Assembly (NCBI RefSeq): GCF_029369745.1
Contig: NZ_CP120210.1
Location: 7,006,001 to 7,070,000, forward strand
Direction of reading: 5' to 3'
Length of the DNA stretch: 64,000 nucleotides
From: Amycolatopsis sp. QT-25
GTDB lineage: Bacteria; Actinomycetota; Actinomycetes; Mycobacteriales; Pseudonocardiaceae
The translations under genes and the position numbers were made by a program. Below are positions 26,341 through 35,832 of the stretch, one piece after another. The stretch's first letter is position 1. Every line of letters starts with the position of its first letter. The notes below the pieces were generated by a model. That model did not search any database. It saw only the letters and a list, made by a program, of their open reading frames with translations, and was not told the origin of the DNA.

Positions 26341-27624
26341 TCAGTCCGCCGGGGCCCGGTACCGCCAGAACGACGGGATCAGGAAGGCCGCGGCGACGAC
26401 CAGCACGATGACCAGCACCCCGCCCCCGGAGGCCGCGGCGGCGGTGCCGACACCGGCGGCGGCCCAGCCGTGGGTGAGGTCGGCGATCCGCGGACCGCCC
26501 GCGACGACGACGGTGAACACGCCTTGCAGCCGTCCGCGCATCTCGTCGGTGGTGGCGAGCTGAAGGATCGACATCCGGTAGATCGCGCTGACCATGTCGG
26601 CCGCACCGGCGAGTGCCATGAAGAAGACCGCGAGCCACAGCGAGTTCGCCAGGCCGAACCCGGCGACGGCGGCACCCCAGACACAGATCGAGACGATCAC
26701 GCCGACACCCTGTTTGCGGATCCTGGTCAGCCAGCCGGAGAAGAGGCCGATCAGCATCGCGCCCGCCGGGAGCGCGGCGTAGAGCCAACCCAGCGCCGGA
26801 CCGCCGCCGGGCGGGTCGCCGAAGGTGCGCTCCGCCATCTCCGGGATCAGCGCGCGCGGCATGCCCGCGACCATCGCGATGATGTCGACGAGGAACGAGG
26901 CCAGCAGGATCTTCCGCGTCGCCAGATACTGGAAACCGTCGATGATGTCGCGGAGCCCGGCCCGGCGCGCGATCTCGCCGAGCGGCGGGATCGGGGGCAG
27001 TTTCCAGACCGCGACGAGGGTCAAGGTCAATGCGATGACGTCGATCAGGTAGAGCGTCGAAAGACCGAGGACCGGGATCAGCGAACCGGCGAGCAGCGGG
27101 CCGAAAACCGCGCCGAAGGTGGCCATCGTGCTGCTCAACGCGGTCGCGGACGCGATCAGCTTGTCCGGCACCAGCCGGGCGACGACGGCGCCGCGGGTCG
27201 GCATGTTGATCGCGAAGAACGCCTGGTTGACCGCGAGCAGGCCCAGGACGAGCCAGACGGAGCCGAGGTTCAGGAACGCCTGGAGCCACAGGACCGCCGA
27301 AGTGACGGTGACGCCGACGTTGGTGACGAGCAGCAGTTTGCGGCGGTCGACGGCGTCGGCGATGGCGCCACCCCAAAGGCCGAAGACGAGCAACGGGACC
27401 AGGGCGACCAGGCCGGTCAGTCCGACGTACGCCGACGAGCCGGTGAGGTCGAAGACCTGTTTGGGGACCGCGACGGCGGTGAGCTGGCTGCCGACGGCGG
27501 TGACCGCGGTGGACAGCCAGAGCCGCCGGAACGCGGGGATCTTGAGCGGCCTGGTGTCGACGACGATGGAGCCGAACAGCTTGCGGACACCTTTGCGCTG
27601 GTCAACCCCCACGTCGTCACTCAC
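26341..27624 (-). CDS. MFS exporter (EntS-like)
   Basis: A 427-residue major facilitator with 12 predicted helices. The A-like motif GLWGGAIADAVDRRKLL follows TM2 (about 83-99), and the second-half equivalent lies near TDEMRGRLQGVF. The pattern is that of the EntS/MFS_3 family of efflux carriers. The N-terminal 25 residues are cytosolic and charged. The likely role is small-molecule efflux; the substrate cannot be deduced. Confidence 0.88.
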   Translation of the reverse strand: MSDDVGVDQRKGVRKLFGSIVVDTRPLKIPAFRRLWLSTAVTAVGSQLTAVAVPKQVFDLTGSSAYVGLTGLVALVPLLVFGLWGGAIADAVDRRKLLLVTNVGVTVTSAVLWLQAFLNLGSVWLVLGLLAVNQAFFAINMPTRGAVVARLVPDKLIASATALSSTMATFGAVFGPLLAGSLIPVLGLSTLYLIDVIALTLTLVAVWKLPPIPPLGEIARRAGLRDIIDGFQYLATRKILLASFLVDIIAMVAGMPRALIPEMAERTFGDPPGGGPALGWLYAALPAGAMLIGLFSGWLTRIRKQGVGVIVSICVWGAAVAGFGLANSLWLAVFFMALAGAADMVSAIYRMSILQLATTDEMRGRLQGVFTVVVAGGPRIADLTHGWAAAGVGTAAAASGGGVLVIVLVVAAAFLIPSFWRYRAPAD

Positions 27625-27994
27625 AACCCGACAGCTTAGCCGCGCTAACTAACCTTCCGCGCGCGATTTACCTCACCCTCACCCCGAAGGCCGCCTGGGG
27701 ACGCCGCGAAACACCCTCACGCACACCGCCGACCCGAACCTGAAGCCCGGTATCCGAAACCCCGGCGACCCCACGCTGACAACCACGCCCCACGCCAGCG
27801 ACCCAACGGTCTCCCGGGAGCGCGCCGGCGCGACGGGGAGACTTCACCGTCGAGCGCCCTCTTTCGGGCCGAAGGCCCACGAAAACGCGATGAAGGGGCA
27901 CCCTCCGCTCCCCACGCGAGTGGTAAGCGGCCCGAGTGCCCCTTCGGCGCGCTTTTCGTCAGCGCTCGACAGAGAACACAGCGCTCGACAGAGA
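27625..27994. other. 370-bp intergenic region
   Basis: No gene is supported. It contains an inverted repeat with arms GAAGGGGCAC (27892-27901) and GTGCCCCTTC (27936-27945) that may terminate pdxH, and a direct repeat GCGCTCGACAGAGA near 27961 and 27981. The rest shows no recognised signal. Confidence 0.55.
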
Positions 27995-28699
27995 TCAGGG
28001 CGCGACGCGTTTGATCTGCCATCCGTCGTCGGTGCGGACGTAGCGGAGCCGGTCGTGCATGCGGTCTTCGCGGCCTTGCCAGAACTCGACGACGTCGGGC
28101 CGGATGCGCCAGCCGCCCCAGTGCGGCGGGGACGGGATGTTCTCGACGTCGGCGAAGCGGCGCTCGATGCCGTGAAGCGCGGTCTCGAGGGCGCGGCGGC
28201 CGTCGACGACGCGGGACTGCGGCGAGGCCCAGGCCCCGAGCTGCGAGCCCCGCGGGCGGGAGGCCCAGTACTCGGCGGTCTCGGCGACGTCGACCTTCTC
28301 GACCTCGCCGCGCACGTGGACCTGACGCTGCAGGGCGTACCAGGGGAAGGTGACCGACGCGTAACGCGTCGCGGTGAGGTCGTGGCTCTTGGTGGAGGTG
28401 TAGTTCGTGTAGAACACGACGCCGCGTTCGTCGAGGCCCTTGCACAGCACGGTCCGGGAGGACGGCCTGCCTTCGGGGTCGGCGGTGGCGAGCACCATCG
28501 CGTTCGGCTCGGGGATCCCGGCGGAGACGGCCTGGTTCAGCCAGTCCTGCAACTGGGCGGTCCAGTTCTCCGCCAACGCGGACTCGTCGAAGGCGGCGCC
28601 TTCGTAGGCCACCCGCATTCCGGGCAGGCGAACGACAGCGTCGCCAGCGTCCTCGACGCCGACAGCGCCGGCGGCGTCATTCTCGATCTCCGGCATCAT
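27995..28699 (-). CDS. pdxH: Pyridoxamine 5'-phosphate oxidase
   Basis: A 234-residue FMN enzyme that oxidises pyridoxine- or pyridoxamine-5'-phosphate to PLP, the last step of vitamin B6 salvage. FMN-binding RTVLCKGLDERGVVFYTNYTS and SRPRGSQLGAWASPQS are present. The C-terminal PNPOx signature is GGWRIRPDVVEFWQGREDRMHDRLRY. ATG 28699 (MMPEIEN) follows GGAGG at the right distance. Residues 1-25 are a variable extension. Its PLP may supply SerC and other local aminotransferases, but clustering is loose. Confidence 0.94.
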   Translation of the reverse strand: MMPEIENDAAGAVGVEDAGDAVVRLPGMRVAYEGAAFDESALAENWTAQLQDWLNQAVSAGIPEPNAMVLATADPEGRPSSRTVLCKGLDERGVVFYTNYTSTKSHDLTATRYASVTFPWYALQRQVHVRGEVEKVDVAETAEYWASRPRGSQLGAWASPQSRVVDGRRALETALHGIERRFADVENIPSPPHWGGWRIRPDVVEFWQGREDRMHDRLRYVRTDDGWQIKRVAP

Positions 28700-29256
28700 C
28701 CGCCAAACCTCCGTACCCGATCGGGGCCATGACTTCGGCTTTGCCGCCGACGGTATTGCCTGGAACGCGGCGGCGGAACCCACTGAACGGTGACACCCGC
28801 CACCCCTGCCCGATCATCGGTGTGCAGTCACCGGACCGCAAGCCGTTACCTCCTGGTTACCTGGCCGAGCCTGATCGATCCAGGGCGAGGATCGGCCCCC
28901 CAGGCAGGCTCACCCGCCGACGAAATCGCGTTCGATCGCCCGAAGCGGACCCAATTCGCCCTTGCGGAAATAGGAAAAGGCCTGGACAGGCCCGGTCCAG
29001 GCTCGCCGAAAGGGAATTGCGGCCACCGAATACGACCCTGTTCTCATCGCCTTTTCGCACTATTCGAATTCGACGGCTCCGCATACTCGGCGGCCGCCCA
29101 TCCGCCACCGGAGACAATTCTGTCGTTTGACAGAAATCAGTGGCGGCGGAAACCCCGCCGGCACACTTCCGAGAGATGTGCCAGAAGCGCGGCCGAGGCC
29201 GGCTCCGGGACGGCAATTGTGTCCCGAAACCGGCCTCCGCTTCTTCTGCCCGGTTG
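28700..29256. other. 557-bp intergenic region with hairpins
   Basis: No gene with a family match or coherent codon pattern was found. It contains the palindrome TTCTGTCGTTTGACAGAA (29118-29135) nested inside CCGCCAC/GTGGCGG. It also holds a 17-bp stem with two mismatches at 29195-29211/29221-29237, 20 bp beyond the stop of the minus-strand secreted gene and a likely terminator for it. Near 28980 a smaller GGCCTGGACAGGCC-type repeat occurs. Confidence 0.6.
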
Positions 29257-29628
29257 TCAGTTCGTGACGGTGAAGTCCGCGCGGACGATCCAGCCCCAGC
29301 AGTCGTACGACGCCGTGTACCGGCCCGGAGCCGTCCCGGCCGGACCGTCGCCCCGCAACGCGACACCGATGCCGCCGGTGCCGCCGTCTCCCACCACCCG
29401 CAAGGGAATCGGCGCGGCGAGACCGTCCGCGACCAGGGTCGTCGCGAGTTCGCCCGCCCCCGACGGGCGCAGGCAGTAGATGTCCGCGGTGACCGTCCCA
29501 CCTGCGACGACGGCACTCGGGCGCAAGACCAGACTGGACGGTCTGGTCGCGTCCGCCTGCCCCGCACCGGCCAAGGTGGACAAGAGCGTGGCCCCCGCGA
29601 CGCACGACACGGCCGATCGAAAATTCAT
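29257..29628 (-). CDS. Small secreted protein
   Basis: A 123-residue exported protein. Residues 1-28 form a Sec signal peptide (MNFRSAVSCVAGATLLSTLAG) ending near ADA. The mature domain is beta-rich with two cysteines, in IYCLRPSG and YDCWGWIV, that could form a disulphide. Family not recognised; it resembles small Ig-like secreted actinomycete proteins. The start at 29628 is set by GGAGGGAG a few bases upstream; a longer frame is rejected. Single gene. Confidence 0.75.
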   Translation of the reverse strand: MNFRSAVSCVAGATLLSTLAGAGQADATRPSSLVLRPSAVVAGGTVTADIYCLRPSGAGELATTLVADGLAAPIPLRVVGDGGTGGIGVALRGDGPAGTAPGRYTASYDCWGWIVRADFTVTN

Positions 29629-30017
29629 CTTCTGCTCCCTCCAGAAGACGGGCGAAGTTTTCACCCGTCACCCGATGGACGCACGGCGCCGCGCGCGGGG
29701 TTGCCCACCACCCGAGACTCGGCCCATTGAGGCGAACGGCCGGATTCGGCGGAATGTGACCGTGAATCGGGCAAGAGCCGATGATCACACTAGGTAGACC
29801 TTGCGCCACTCGATAGGATCGCCGCCGAGAGCAACGGGGTGATCACCTCTATCCAGAGTTTCCGGAGGGTTTGTCGGGACGGCCGGGTGTGCGGCCGCTC
29901 CGTCCGCTATTGCCGGCCGGGCTTCCGCGAGGGAGCTCGACACCGGTCGATCAGTCCTGCGCTCGCACCGCCGGAACTTTCCACGCCCGTGTTACTCCCC
30001 TTCCCCAGGAGTGCGTT
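29629..30017. other. Divergent promoter region before the ABC/conservon operon
   Basis: 389 bp without an assigned gene. It must contain the promoters of the secreted protein (minus) and of the seven-gene operon (plus). The palindrome GGTGATCACC lies near 29838. A GTG-initiated frame from 29839 encodes a Cys- and Arg-rich start (FRRVCRDGRVCGRSVRYC). It overlaps the substrate-binding protein start and could be a regulatory leader, but there is no good ribosome binding site. Confidence 0.5.
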
Positions 30018-31022
30018 GTGATTTCCCGTTCCCGCCGTCTCATGACGGCGCTGTTGTGCGCCCTTTCGCTGGCAGGCGTGACCGCCCTTTCGGCTTGTTC
30101 CGGCAGCACGGCCGCCTCCGGCAACAAGGTCACCATCGGTTACAGCGCCTGGCCGGGCTGGTTCCCGTGGGCGGTCGCCCAGGAGAAGGGCCTGTTCGAG
30201 AAGAACGGCGTGAACGTCGACCTGAAGTGGTTCGACAGCTACACCGAGAGCATCAACGCCCTGTCCTCCGGCGCGATCGACGCGAACAGCCAGACCCTGA
30301 ACGACACCCTCGCGTCGGTCAGCGGTGGCTCGAAGCTCTCGGTGGTGCTGGTCAACGACAACTCCACGGGCAACGACAAGATCATCGCCCGGCAGGGGAT
30401 CACCGGCATCGCCGACCTCAAGGGCAAGAAGATCGCCGTCGAACAGGGCACCGTCGACCACTACCTCCTGCTGCTCGCGCTGCAGGAGGCGAAGCTGACC
30501 GAGAAGGACGTCGAAATCGTCCCGCTCCTGACCGACGCCGCCGCGGCCGCCTTCGTCGGTGAGCAGGTCGACGCCGTCGCCGCCTTCGCACCCTTCACCT
30601 CGAAGGCGCTCGAGCGTCCCGGCAGCCGCGCGATCGCGACGTCCGCCGAGTTCCCCGGCGCCATCCCGGACCACCTCGTCGTGTCCGAGCAGATGTCGAA
30701 GGAGCGCAAGGCGGAGGTCCAGGCGCTGGTGAGCACGTGGTTCGAGACGATCGGCTGGATCAAGCAGAACCGGGACGAGGCCGTGCGGATCATGGCCAAA
30801 CGCGGTGCGGTTTCGATCGAGGAGTACCAGAGCTACGACGCGGGCACCACGATCTTCACCAAGCAGCAGAACCTCGACGCCTTCACCCCCGGCGTCACCC
30901 CCGCTCACCTGAACTTCCAGGCGGGCAAGATCGCCGACTTCATCGTCTCCAACGGGCTCGCCCAGCAGCGGCCGAACTTCGACGGGCTGTTCGACGACCA
31001 GTACGTGAAGGCGGTGAAGTGA
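30018..31022 (+). CDS. NitT/TauT-type ABC substrate-binding lipoprotein
   Basis: A 334-residue extracytoplasmic solute receptor. The lipobox is LSAC (Cys27), after a 26-residue signal. The mature protein starts VTIGYSAWPGWFPWAVAQEKGLFEKNGV and has GNDKIIARQGITGIADLKGKKIAVEQGTVDHYLLL, the SBP layout of nitrate/taurine/sulfonate transporters. It most resembles the urea-carboxylase-associated receptors I remember (TIGR03427), so substrate is uncertain. GTG at 30018 follows AGGAG. It is the first gene of a seven-gene coupled operon that ends in a conservon. Confidence 0.88.
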   Translation: MISRSRRLMTALLCALSLAGVTALSACSGSTAASGNKVTIGYSAWPGWFPWAVAQEKGLFEKNGVNVDLKWFDSYTESINALSSGAIDANSQTLNDTLASVSGGSKLSVVLVNDNSTGNDKIIARQGITGIADLKGKKIAVEQGTVDHYLLLLALQEAKLTEKDVEIVPLLTDAAAAAFVGEQVDAVAAFAPFTSKALERPGSRAIATSAEFPGAIPDHLVVSEQMSKERKAEVQALVSTWFETIGWIKQNRDEAVRIMAKRGAVSIEEYQSYDAGTTIFTKQQNLDAFTPGVTPAHLNFQAGKIADFIVSNGLAQQRPNFDGLFDDQYVKAVK

Positions 31023-31972
31023 GCACCACGGACGCGGCGAAGCAGGCCACTCGGCGGGCGGAAGCCGCTGACGAGGCCGAAGCACTCCGTCTCGAAGACG
31101 AGCAACGGCTCGCCGAAGCGCAGGAAGAACGGGGCGGCTCGCGGCCGGACTGGTCCCCGCTCCCCCGCCGGGCGGGCCTCAAGCCGAACGCGTCCCCGTT
31201 GTTCTCGCTCCGGACGCCGATCCCCGCGCGGTGGCGGTGGACGCTGGCGGTGGCCTCGTTCGTGATCCCGCTGCTGATCTGGGTGACGCTGAACGCGCTG
31301 GGCACCATCAAGCCCACGTTCCTGCCCACCCCGGTCGCGGTGTTCGACGCGCTGCTGAAGATGATCGAGTCGGGTGAGCTGTTCAGTGATCTCTGGGCCA
31401 CCACCCAGCGAGTGCTGCTCGGTTTCGGGCTCGCGATCCTCGTCTCGGTGCCGCTCGGCATCGTGATGGGGACGTTCGACGCGGGACTGGCGCTGTTCGA
31501 GCCGGTCATCGCGATGCTGCGCTACCTGCCGGCGAGCGCGTTCGTCCCGCTGCTGATGATCTGGCTCGGCCTCGGCGAACCGTCGAAGGTCGCGGTCCTG
31601 TTCCTCGGCACGGTCTTCTTCAACACGCTGATGATCGCCGACGCCGTCCGCGGGGTGCCGCGGTCGCTGATCGACGTGTCGTACACGCTCGGCGCGCGGC
31701 GCGGCGAGGTCCTGCGCAAGGTGATCGTCCCGCACGCGCTGCCCGGCATCATCGACGCGACCCGCGTCAACGCCGCGGCCGCGTGGAACTTCGTGGTGGT
31801 CGCCGAACTGATCAACGCCACCGCCGGGCTCGGCCTGCGGATCATGCGGGCGCAGCGGTTCACCCAGACCGACCGGATCTTCGCGCTGCTGATCGTGATC
31901 GGCCTGCTGGGACTGGTCATCGACATCGCGCTCCGGCGGCTGCGGGCGCGCGTCGGGAAGTGGGCGGCATGA
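31019..31972 (+). CDS. NitT/TauT-type ABC permease
   Basis: A 317-residue inner-membrane component. The first 75 residues are an unusual charged, Glu/Arg-rich cytosolic extension (TTDAAKQATRRAEAADEAEA...). Six helices follow from about 76. The cytosolic EAA loop is VSYTLGARRGEVLRKVIVPHALPG (about 221-244), which contacts the ATPase. GTGA overlap with the receptor gene and ATGA overlap with the ATPase show tight coupling. Family enzymes import nitrate, sulfonates, pyrimidines or similar solutes. Confidence 0.9.
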   Translation: MSTTDAAKQATRRAEAADEAEALRLEDEQRLAEAQEERGGSRPDWSPLPRRAGLKPNASPLFSLRTPIPARWRWTLAVASFVIPLLIWVTLNALGTIKPTFLPTPVAVFDALLKMIESGELFSDLWATTQRVLLGFGLAILVSVPLGIVMGTFDAGLALFEPVIAMLRYLPASAFVPLLMIWLGLGEPSKVAVLFLGTVFFNTLMIADAVRGVPRSLIDVSYTLGARRGEVLRKVIVPHALPGIIDATRVNAAAAWNFVVVAELINATAGLGLRIMRAQRFTQTDRIFALLIVIGLLGLVIDIALRRLRARVGKWAA

Positions 31973-32757
31973 CGCTGCGGCTGAAGGCCGTCGCCAAGGA
32001 CTACCCGGTCCGCGACAAGACCACCCGCGCGCTCGACGGGATCGATCTGGACATCGCGCGCGGCGACTTCGTCTGCGTGGTCGGCGCGAGCGGATCCGGC
32101 AAGTCGACCCTGCTGTCGCTGATCGCGGGCCTGACCGAACCCACCGAAGGCCTGATCACCCTCGACGGCGACACCGTGACCGGGCCCGGCCCGGAACGCG
32201 GGCTGGTGTTCCAGCACGGCGCGCTGTACCCGTGGCGCACGGTGGAGGGCAATGTCGCGTTCGGACTCGAACTGCTGAACCTCGACAAGGCCGAACGCGC
32301 GCGCCGGGTCGACTGGTATCTCGAGGAGACCGGGCTGGGCCGGCTGCGGAAGTCGTTGCCCAAGCAGCTTTCCGGCGGGCAGAAGCAACGGGTCGCGATC
32401 GCGCGGGCGCTGGCGTGCGAGCCTGACGTGCTGCTGCTGGACGAACCTTTCGGCGCGTTGGACGTCCAGACCAAAGAGGACATGCAGGTCCTGATCCGCC
32501 GGATCTGGGCCGACACCCACACCACGGTGCTGATGGTGACCCACGACGTCGAAGAGGCCGTGTTCCTCGGCGGGCGGGTCGTGGTGCTGGCCTCGGATCC
32601 GGGCCGGGTCGCCGCCGACATCGTGGTCGACCTGCCCGATGACCGCGAACTCGCGGTCAAACGCGCGCCTGAGTTCGTCTCGCTGCGCGCGTCCATCGAA
32701 GATCTCGTCCGGGAGCAGCACCGCGGACACCTCGGGCGGAGCCGGGGAGAAAGGTGA
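31969..32757 (+). CDS. NitT/TauT-type ABC ATPase
   Basis: A 262-residue importer ATPase. Walker A is VGASGSGKSTLL (39-50 approx.), the Q-loop is GLVFQHGALYPWRTV, the signature is LSGGQKQRVAIARAL and Walker B is VLLLDEPFGALD, followed by the switch MVTHDVEEAVFL. It matches SsuB/TauB/NrtD-type proteins. The stop overlaps the GTG start of the kinase-like conservon gene, so transporter and conservon are one translational unit. Confidence 0.92.
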   Translation: MTLRLKAVAKDYPVRDKTTRALDGIDLDIARGDFVCVVGASGSGKSTLLSLIAGLTEPTEGLITLDGDTVTGPGPERGLVFQHGALYPWRTVEGNVAFGLELLNLDKAERARRVDWYLEETGLGRLRKSLPKQLSGGQKQRVAIARALACEPDVLLLDEPFGALDVQTKEDMQVLIRRIWADTHTTVLMVTHDVEEAVFLGGRVVVLASDPGRVAADIVVDLPDDRELAVKRAPEFVSLRASIEDLVREQHRGHLGRSRGER

Positions 32758-35390
32758 TCATGAGGCACGGGAAGACCCGGCCCGAACGCGGGTCGCGGTC
32801 CGGATTGCTCGGCAGGCTCGGCATCCGGGGCAAGCTCAACCTGCTCCTGATGTTGCCGCTGACCGCTGTGGTCCTGGTGTCGGTGCCCTACGTCGCCGGG
32901 GAGATCGACGACGCCCGGTCCGCGCGCACCACCGCCGACGTCGCGTCGCAGGCCCGCGCGCTCGGCACGCTGGCCTGGGAATTGCAGCGCGAACGGCTGC
33001 TGATGGCGCACTACATCGCGTCTTCGTCGGCAGGCAGTTCGGCGATGCTCAAGCAGCAGGGCGTCGTCGCGGAAACGGTGAACCGGATCCGGGCGCAGCT
33101 GAGCGCCGACGCGCCGGAAGAACTCGCCGCCGCGCTGGTGCGGATCGGGTCGCTGAACGAGATCCGGGAGAGCGCGCTCCGGCGCGGGGCCTCACTGGAC
33201 AGCGTGGCGCGGACGTATCACGCGGTGATCGACGCGGTCGTCAACTCGCTCCGGCTCGTCCCGCAGCAGACCAGTGACGCGGCGGGCACCCAGCAGTTGA
33301 CGGCGCTCGACGCGCTGCTGCGCGCGAACGAGGAGAACTCGTTGCGCGGTATGGCGTTGATCATCGTGCTGGTCACCCCCGAATCCGGGGCGCCGGTGCT
33401 GGCCGACGCGAAGCAGCAGTCGTCGCTGTTCCTCGAACGGTTCGTGCAGCAGGCCGAAGTCACCCAGGCCACGCAGGTCGTCGCGGTCGAGCAGGGCGAG
33501 ACGGGCCGCCGGGTCGACGCGCTGGAGGCCAGGCTCCCGGAGGCCCGCGGCCCGCAGGCCGTGCAGAACCTGCTTCCGGACATCCTCGGCGCCGTCGACG
33601 CCCAGTCGAACCAGCGACGGCTCGCCCAGGACGCGGTCACCACCGGCATCACCGACGCCGCGACCGCGCGAGCCGACGCCGCGCAGAACCTGGCGTGGAC
33701 GATCGGTATCGGCGCCGGCGTGTTGTTCCTGCTGGTCGGCGGGCTCGCGATCGCGGTCAGCCGGTCGATCGCGGATCCGCTGCGGAAGCTGACCACGGCG
33801 GCGACCTCGGTCGCCGACCTCGCGAGCACCGAACTGGTCCGCGTCACCGACACCGAGCAGGCCGAAGAGCTCGCGCCGCGGCTCGCCACCATCGACGTGT
33901 CCTCGCAGGACGAACTCGGCGAACTGGCCGAGGCGTTCAACCGCGTGCAGGCCACCGCGGCCGAACTGGTGGAGCGGCAGGCCGTCACGCGGCGCAACGT
34001 CGGGCTCATGTTCGCCAACGTCGCGAAGCGGACGCAGAACCTCGTGGGCAGGCAGCTGGCGCTGGTCGACGAACTGGAGCGCAACGAACAGGACGTCGCC
34101 CTGCTGGCCAGCCTCTACCGGCTCGACCACCTCTCCACCCGGTTGCGCCGGAACGCGGACAACCTCCTCGTCGTGTCCGGAAATCGCGACGAGGCACGGA
34201 TTTCCGGTCCGATCGAGCTGTCGACGGCGCTGCGTTCGGCGCTCGCCGAGATCGAGGACTACCAGCGGGTGCGGCTCGGTTCGATGGGCGACGTCCTGCT
34301 GTCGTCGCCGTTCGGCTCCGATCTGGTGCTGATCTTCGCCGAGCTGCTGGAGAACGCGACGTCGTTCTCCCCACCGGAGTCCTTTGTGGACGTCAGCACG
34401 AAGATCCTGCCCGACGGCTCCTGCCTGATCGTGATCGTGGACCAGGGCATCGGCATGACCGCCGAACGGCTCGCCGAGGAGAACCGGCGGCTGGTCGAAC
34501 GCGAGCGGCTCGAACTGGCGCCGACCAGTGTGCTCGGACTGTTCGTGGTCGGGCGGCTCGCGCGGCGGCACGGGCTCGAGGTCGAACTGACCGAGACCGA
34601 GCCGGGAGCGGGCATCACCGCGCGGCTCACCATCCCGCCGAACCTGCTGACCCTCCGGCAGCCCGCGCCGAAGTCCGTCCCGGCACCGCCGGTGTGGCCG
34701 ACCGCGGAACCGGTCGACGAGCCGTCGCCGCCGTCCCTGCCCGCGCCGCGGGCGAAGAAGTCCGGGCAAGAGCCGCCGGCGCTGGCGATCGCCGGGATGA
34801 TCCCGCGTGACGGTGTGCGCCCCAAGGACTTCCGGTGGTTCCGCAAGACCGACGGGGAGCTCTCGGAAGCCGCGCCCCCGGTACCGCCGCCGTCGCCCGC
34901 ACCCGAACCGGTGCCCGCGTACCAGGCTCCCGCGCCGGCGCTCACCGCCGCCGATTCCGGGGAGACCCGAGGCGGGCTGCGGCGGCGGGTCAAGGGTGCG
35001 CAACTGCCGGGTGCCCCCGAAGCGCCGTCGCGGCTGAAGTCCAGGCATGATCCAGAAGCGGCCAAAGCGGCCTTCGACGGCTTCGAGGCCGGACTCGCGA
35101 AGGCCACCCCACCGCCGGCGGCCGCCCCGGCGCCGATGCCGGCCCCGACACCGGTGCCCGCCGCCTCGCGCGGTGGTCTCACCAGAAGGGTCCCCGGTGC
35201 GCAGCTGGCGCCGGGACTGGCGAAAGGACCGGCCGCGCGGCACCAGACCGCGCGGGCGGCGCTGAACACCACCAAGCCCAAGGGCATGCGTGACCCCGAG
35301 GCCGAGCGTGCCGCGTTCGACGCCTTCAGTGACGGGTTGGAGAAAGCCGTCAACCCGGAGATGGAACAGAGAGAGAAGAGCAAGAGATGA
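32754..35390 (+). CDS. cvnA: Nitrate/nitrite-sensing (NIT) domain histidine kinase-like protein, conservon CvnA
   Basis: An 878-residue membrane sensor. TM1 is about 28-46 and TM2 about 312-336. Between them is an external helical NIT-type domain with ELQRERLLMAHYIASSS. A HAMP region follows, then a kinase core with LAELLENATSFSPPESFVDV (N-box) and VVDQGIGM, but no HisKA H-E-x-x-T/N-P phospho-acceptor box, as in other CvnA proteins. The C-terminal 230 residues are Pro-rich, with duplicate motifs GGLRRRVKGAQL/GGLTRRVPGAQL and DPEAAKAAFDGF/DPEAERAAFDAF. GTG 32754 overlaps the ATPase stop; ATG 32760 is an alternative. Confidence 0.88.
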   Translation: MIMRHGKTRPERGSRSGLLGRLGIRGKLNLLLMLPLTAVVLVSVPYVAGEIDDARSARTTADVASQARALGTLAWELQRERLLMAHYIASSSAGSSAMLKQQGVVAETVNRIRAQLSADAPEELAAALVRIGSLNEIRESALRRGASLDSVARTYHAVIDAVVNSLRLVPQQTSDAAGTQQLTALDALLRANEENSLRGMALIIVLVTPESGAPVLADAKQQSSLFLERFVQQAEVTQATQVVAVEQGETGRRVDALEARLPEARGPQAVQNLLPDILGAVDAQSNQRRLAQDAVTTGITDAATARADAAQNLAWTIGIGAGVLFLLVGGLAIAVSRSIADPLRKLTTAATSVADLASTELVRVTDTEQAEELAPRLATIDVSSQDELGELAEAFNRVQATAAELVERQAVTRRNVGLMFANVAKRTQNLVGRQLALVDELERNEQDVALLASLYRLDHLSTRLRRNADNLLVVSGNRDEARISGPIELSTALRSALAEIEDYQRVRLGSMGDVLLSSPFGSDLVLIFAELLENATSFSPPESFVDVSTKILPDGSCLIVIVDQGIGMTAERLAEENRRLVERERLELAPTSVLGLFVVGRLARRHGLEVELTETEPGAGITARLTIPPNLLTLRQPAPKSVPAPPVWPTAEPVDEPSPPSLPAPRAKKSGQEPPALAIAGMIPRDGVRPKDFRWFRKTDGELSEAAPPVPPPSPAPEPVPAYQAPAPALTAADSGETRGGLRRRVKGAQLPGAPEAPSRLKSRHDPEAAKAAFDGFEAGLAKATPPPAAAPAPMPAPTPVPAASRGGLTRRVPGAQLAPGLAKGPAARHQTARAALNTTKPKGMRDPEAERAAFDAFSDGLEKAVNPEMEQREKSKR

Positions 35391-35812
35391 CGACCGGAGT
35401 CAGCGTCGAAGCCCGGAACTTCAACTGGTTGGTGACGCGCTTCGCCCAGAACACGGCGAGCGCGATGGGCGCGATCGCCGTCTCGGCCGACGGCCTGCTG
35501 ATCGCGATGTCGTCCGAGCTGGAACGGGCCAACGCCGACCGGCTGGCCGCGATCTGCTCGGCGATGCTCGGCCTGGCGCACGGTGTCTCCGAGAGCCACC
35601 CGCTCGGTTCGCCCGACAAGATCATCATCGAGCTGGAGCAGGGCTATCTGCTGGTCTGCACGATCAGCATCGGCTGTTCGCTCGGCGTGCTCGCCACCAA
35701 GCAGGCCAGCCTCGGCACGATCGCCTACGAGATGGCGATGTTCGCCAACCGGGCCACCGAGGTGCTCACCCCCGCGCTGATCGAAGAACTCAAGAAGAGC
35801 GTCGGCAGCTGA
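35387..35812 (+). CDS. cvnB: Roadblock/LC7 domain protein, conservon CvnB
   Basis: A 141-residue cytosolic protein with a single Roadblock/LC7 fold (NWLVTRFAQNTASAMGAIAVSADGLLIAMSSELE). In studied conservons, CvnB is a small subunit that links the kinase-like CvnA to the GTPase CvnD; that role is assumed here from order. Coupled to cvnA by ATGA. Length is typical. Confidence 0.92.
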   Translation: MTTGVSVEARNFNWLVTRFAQNTASAMGAIAVSADGLLIAMSSELERANADRLAAICSAMLGLAHGVSESHPLGSPDKIIIELEQGYLLVCTISIGCSLGVLATKQASLGTIAYEMAMFANRATEVLTPALIEELKKSVGS

Positions 35813-35832
35813 ACTGACGAGGGGACAAGGGA

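Noticed and set aside
33192..35243. 683-codon minus-strand frame over cvnA
   Set aside because: Composition artefact of the Pro- and Arg-rich cvnA gene; no domains, and it would overlap a strong conservon gene.
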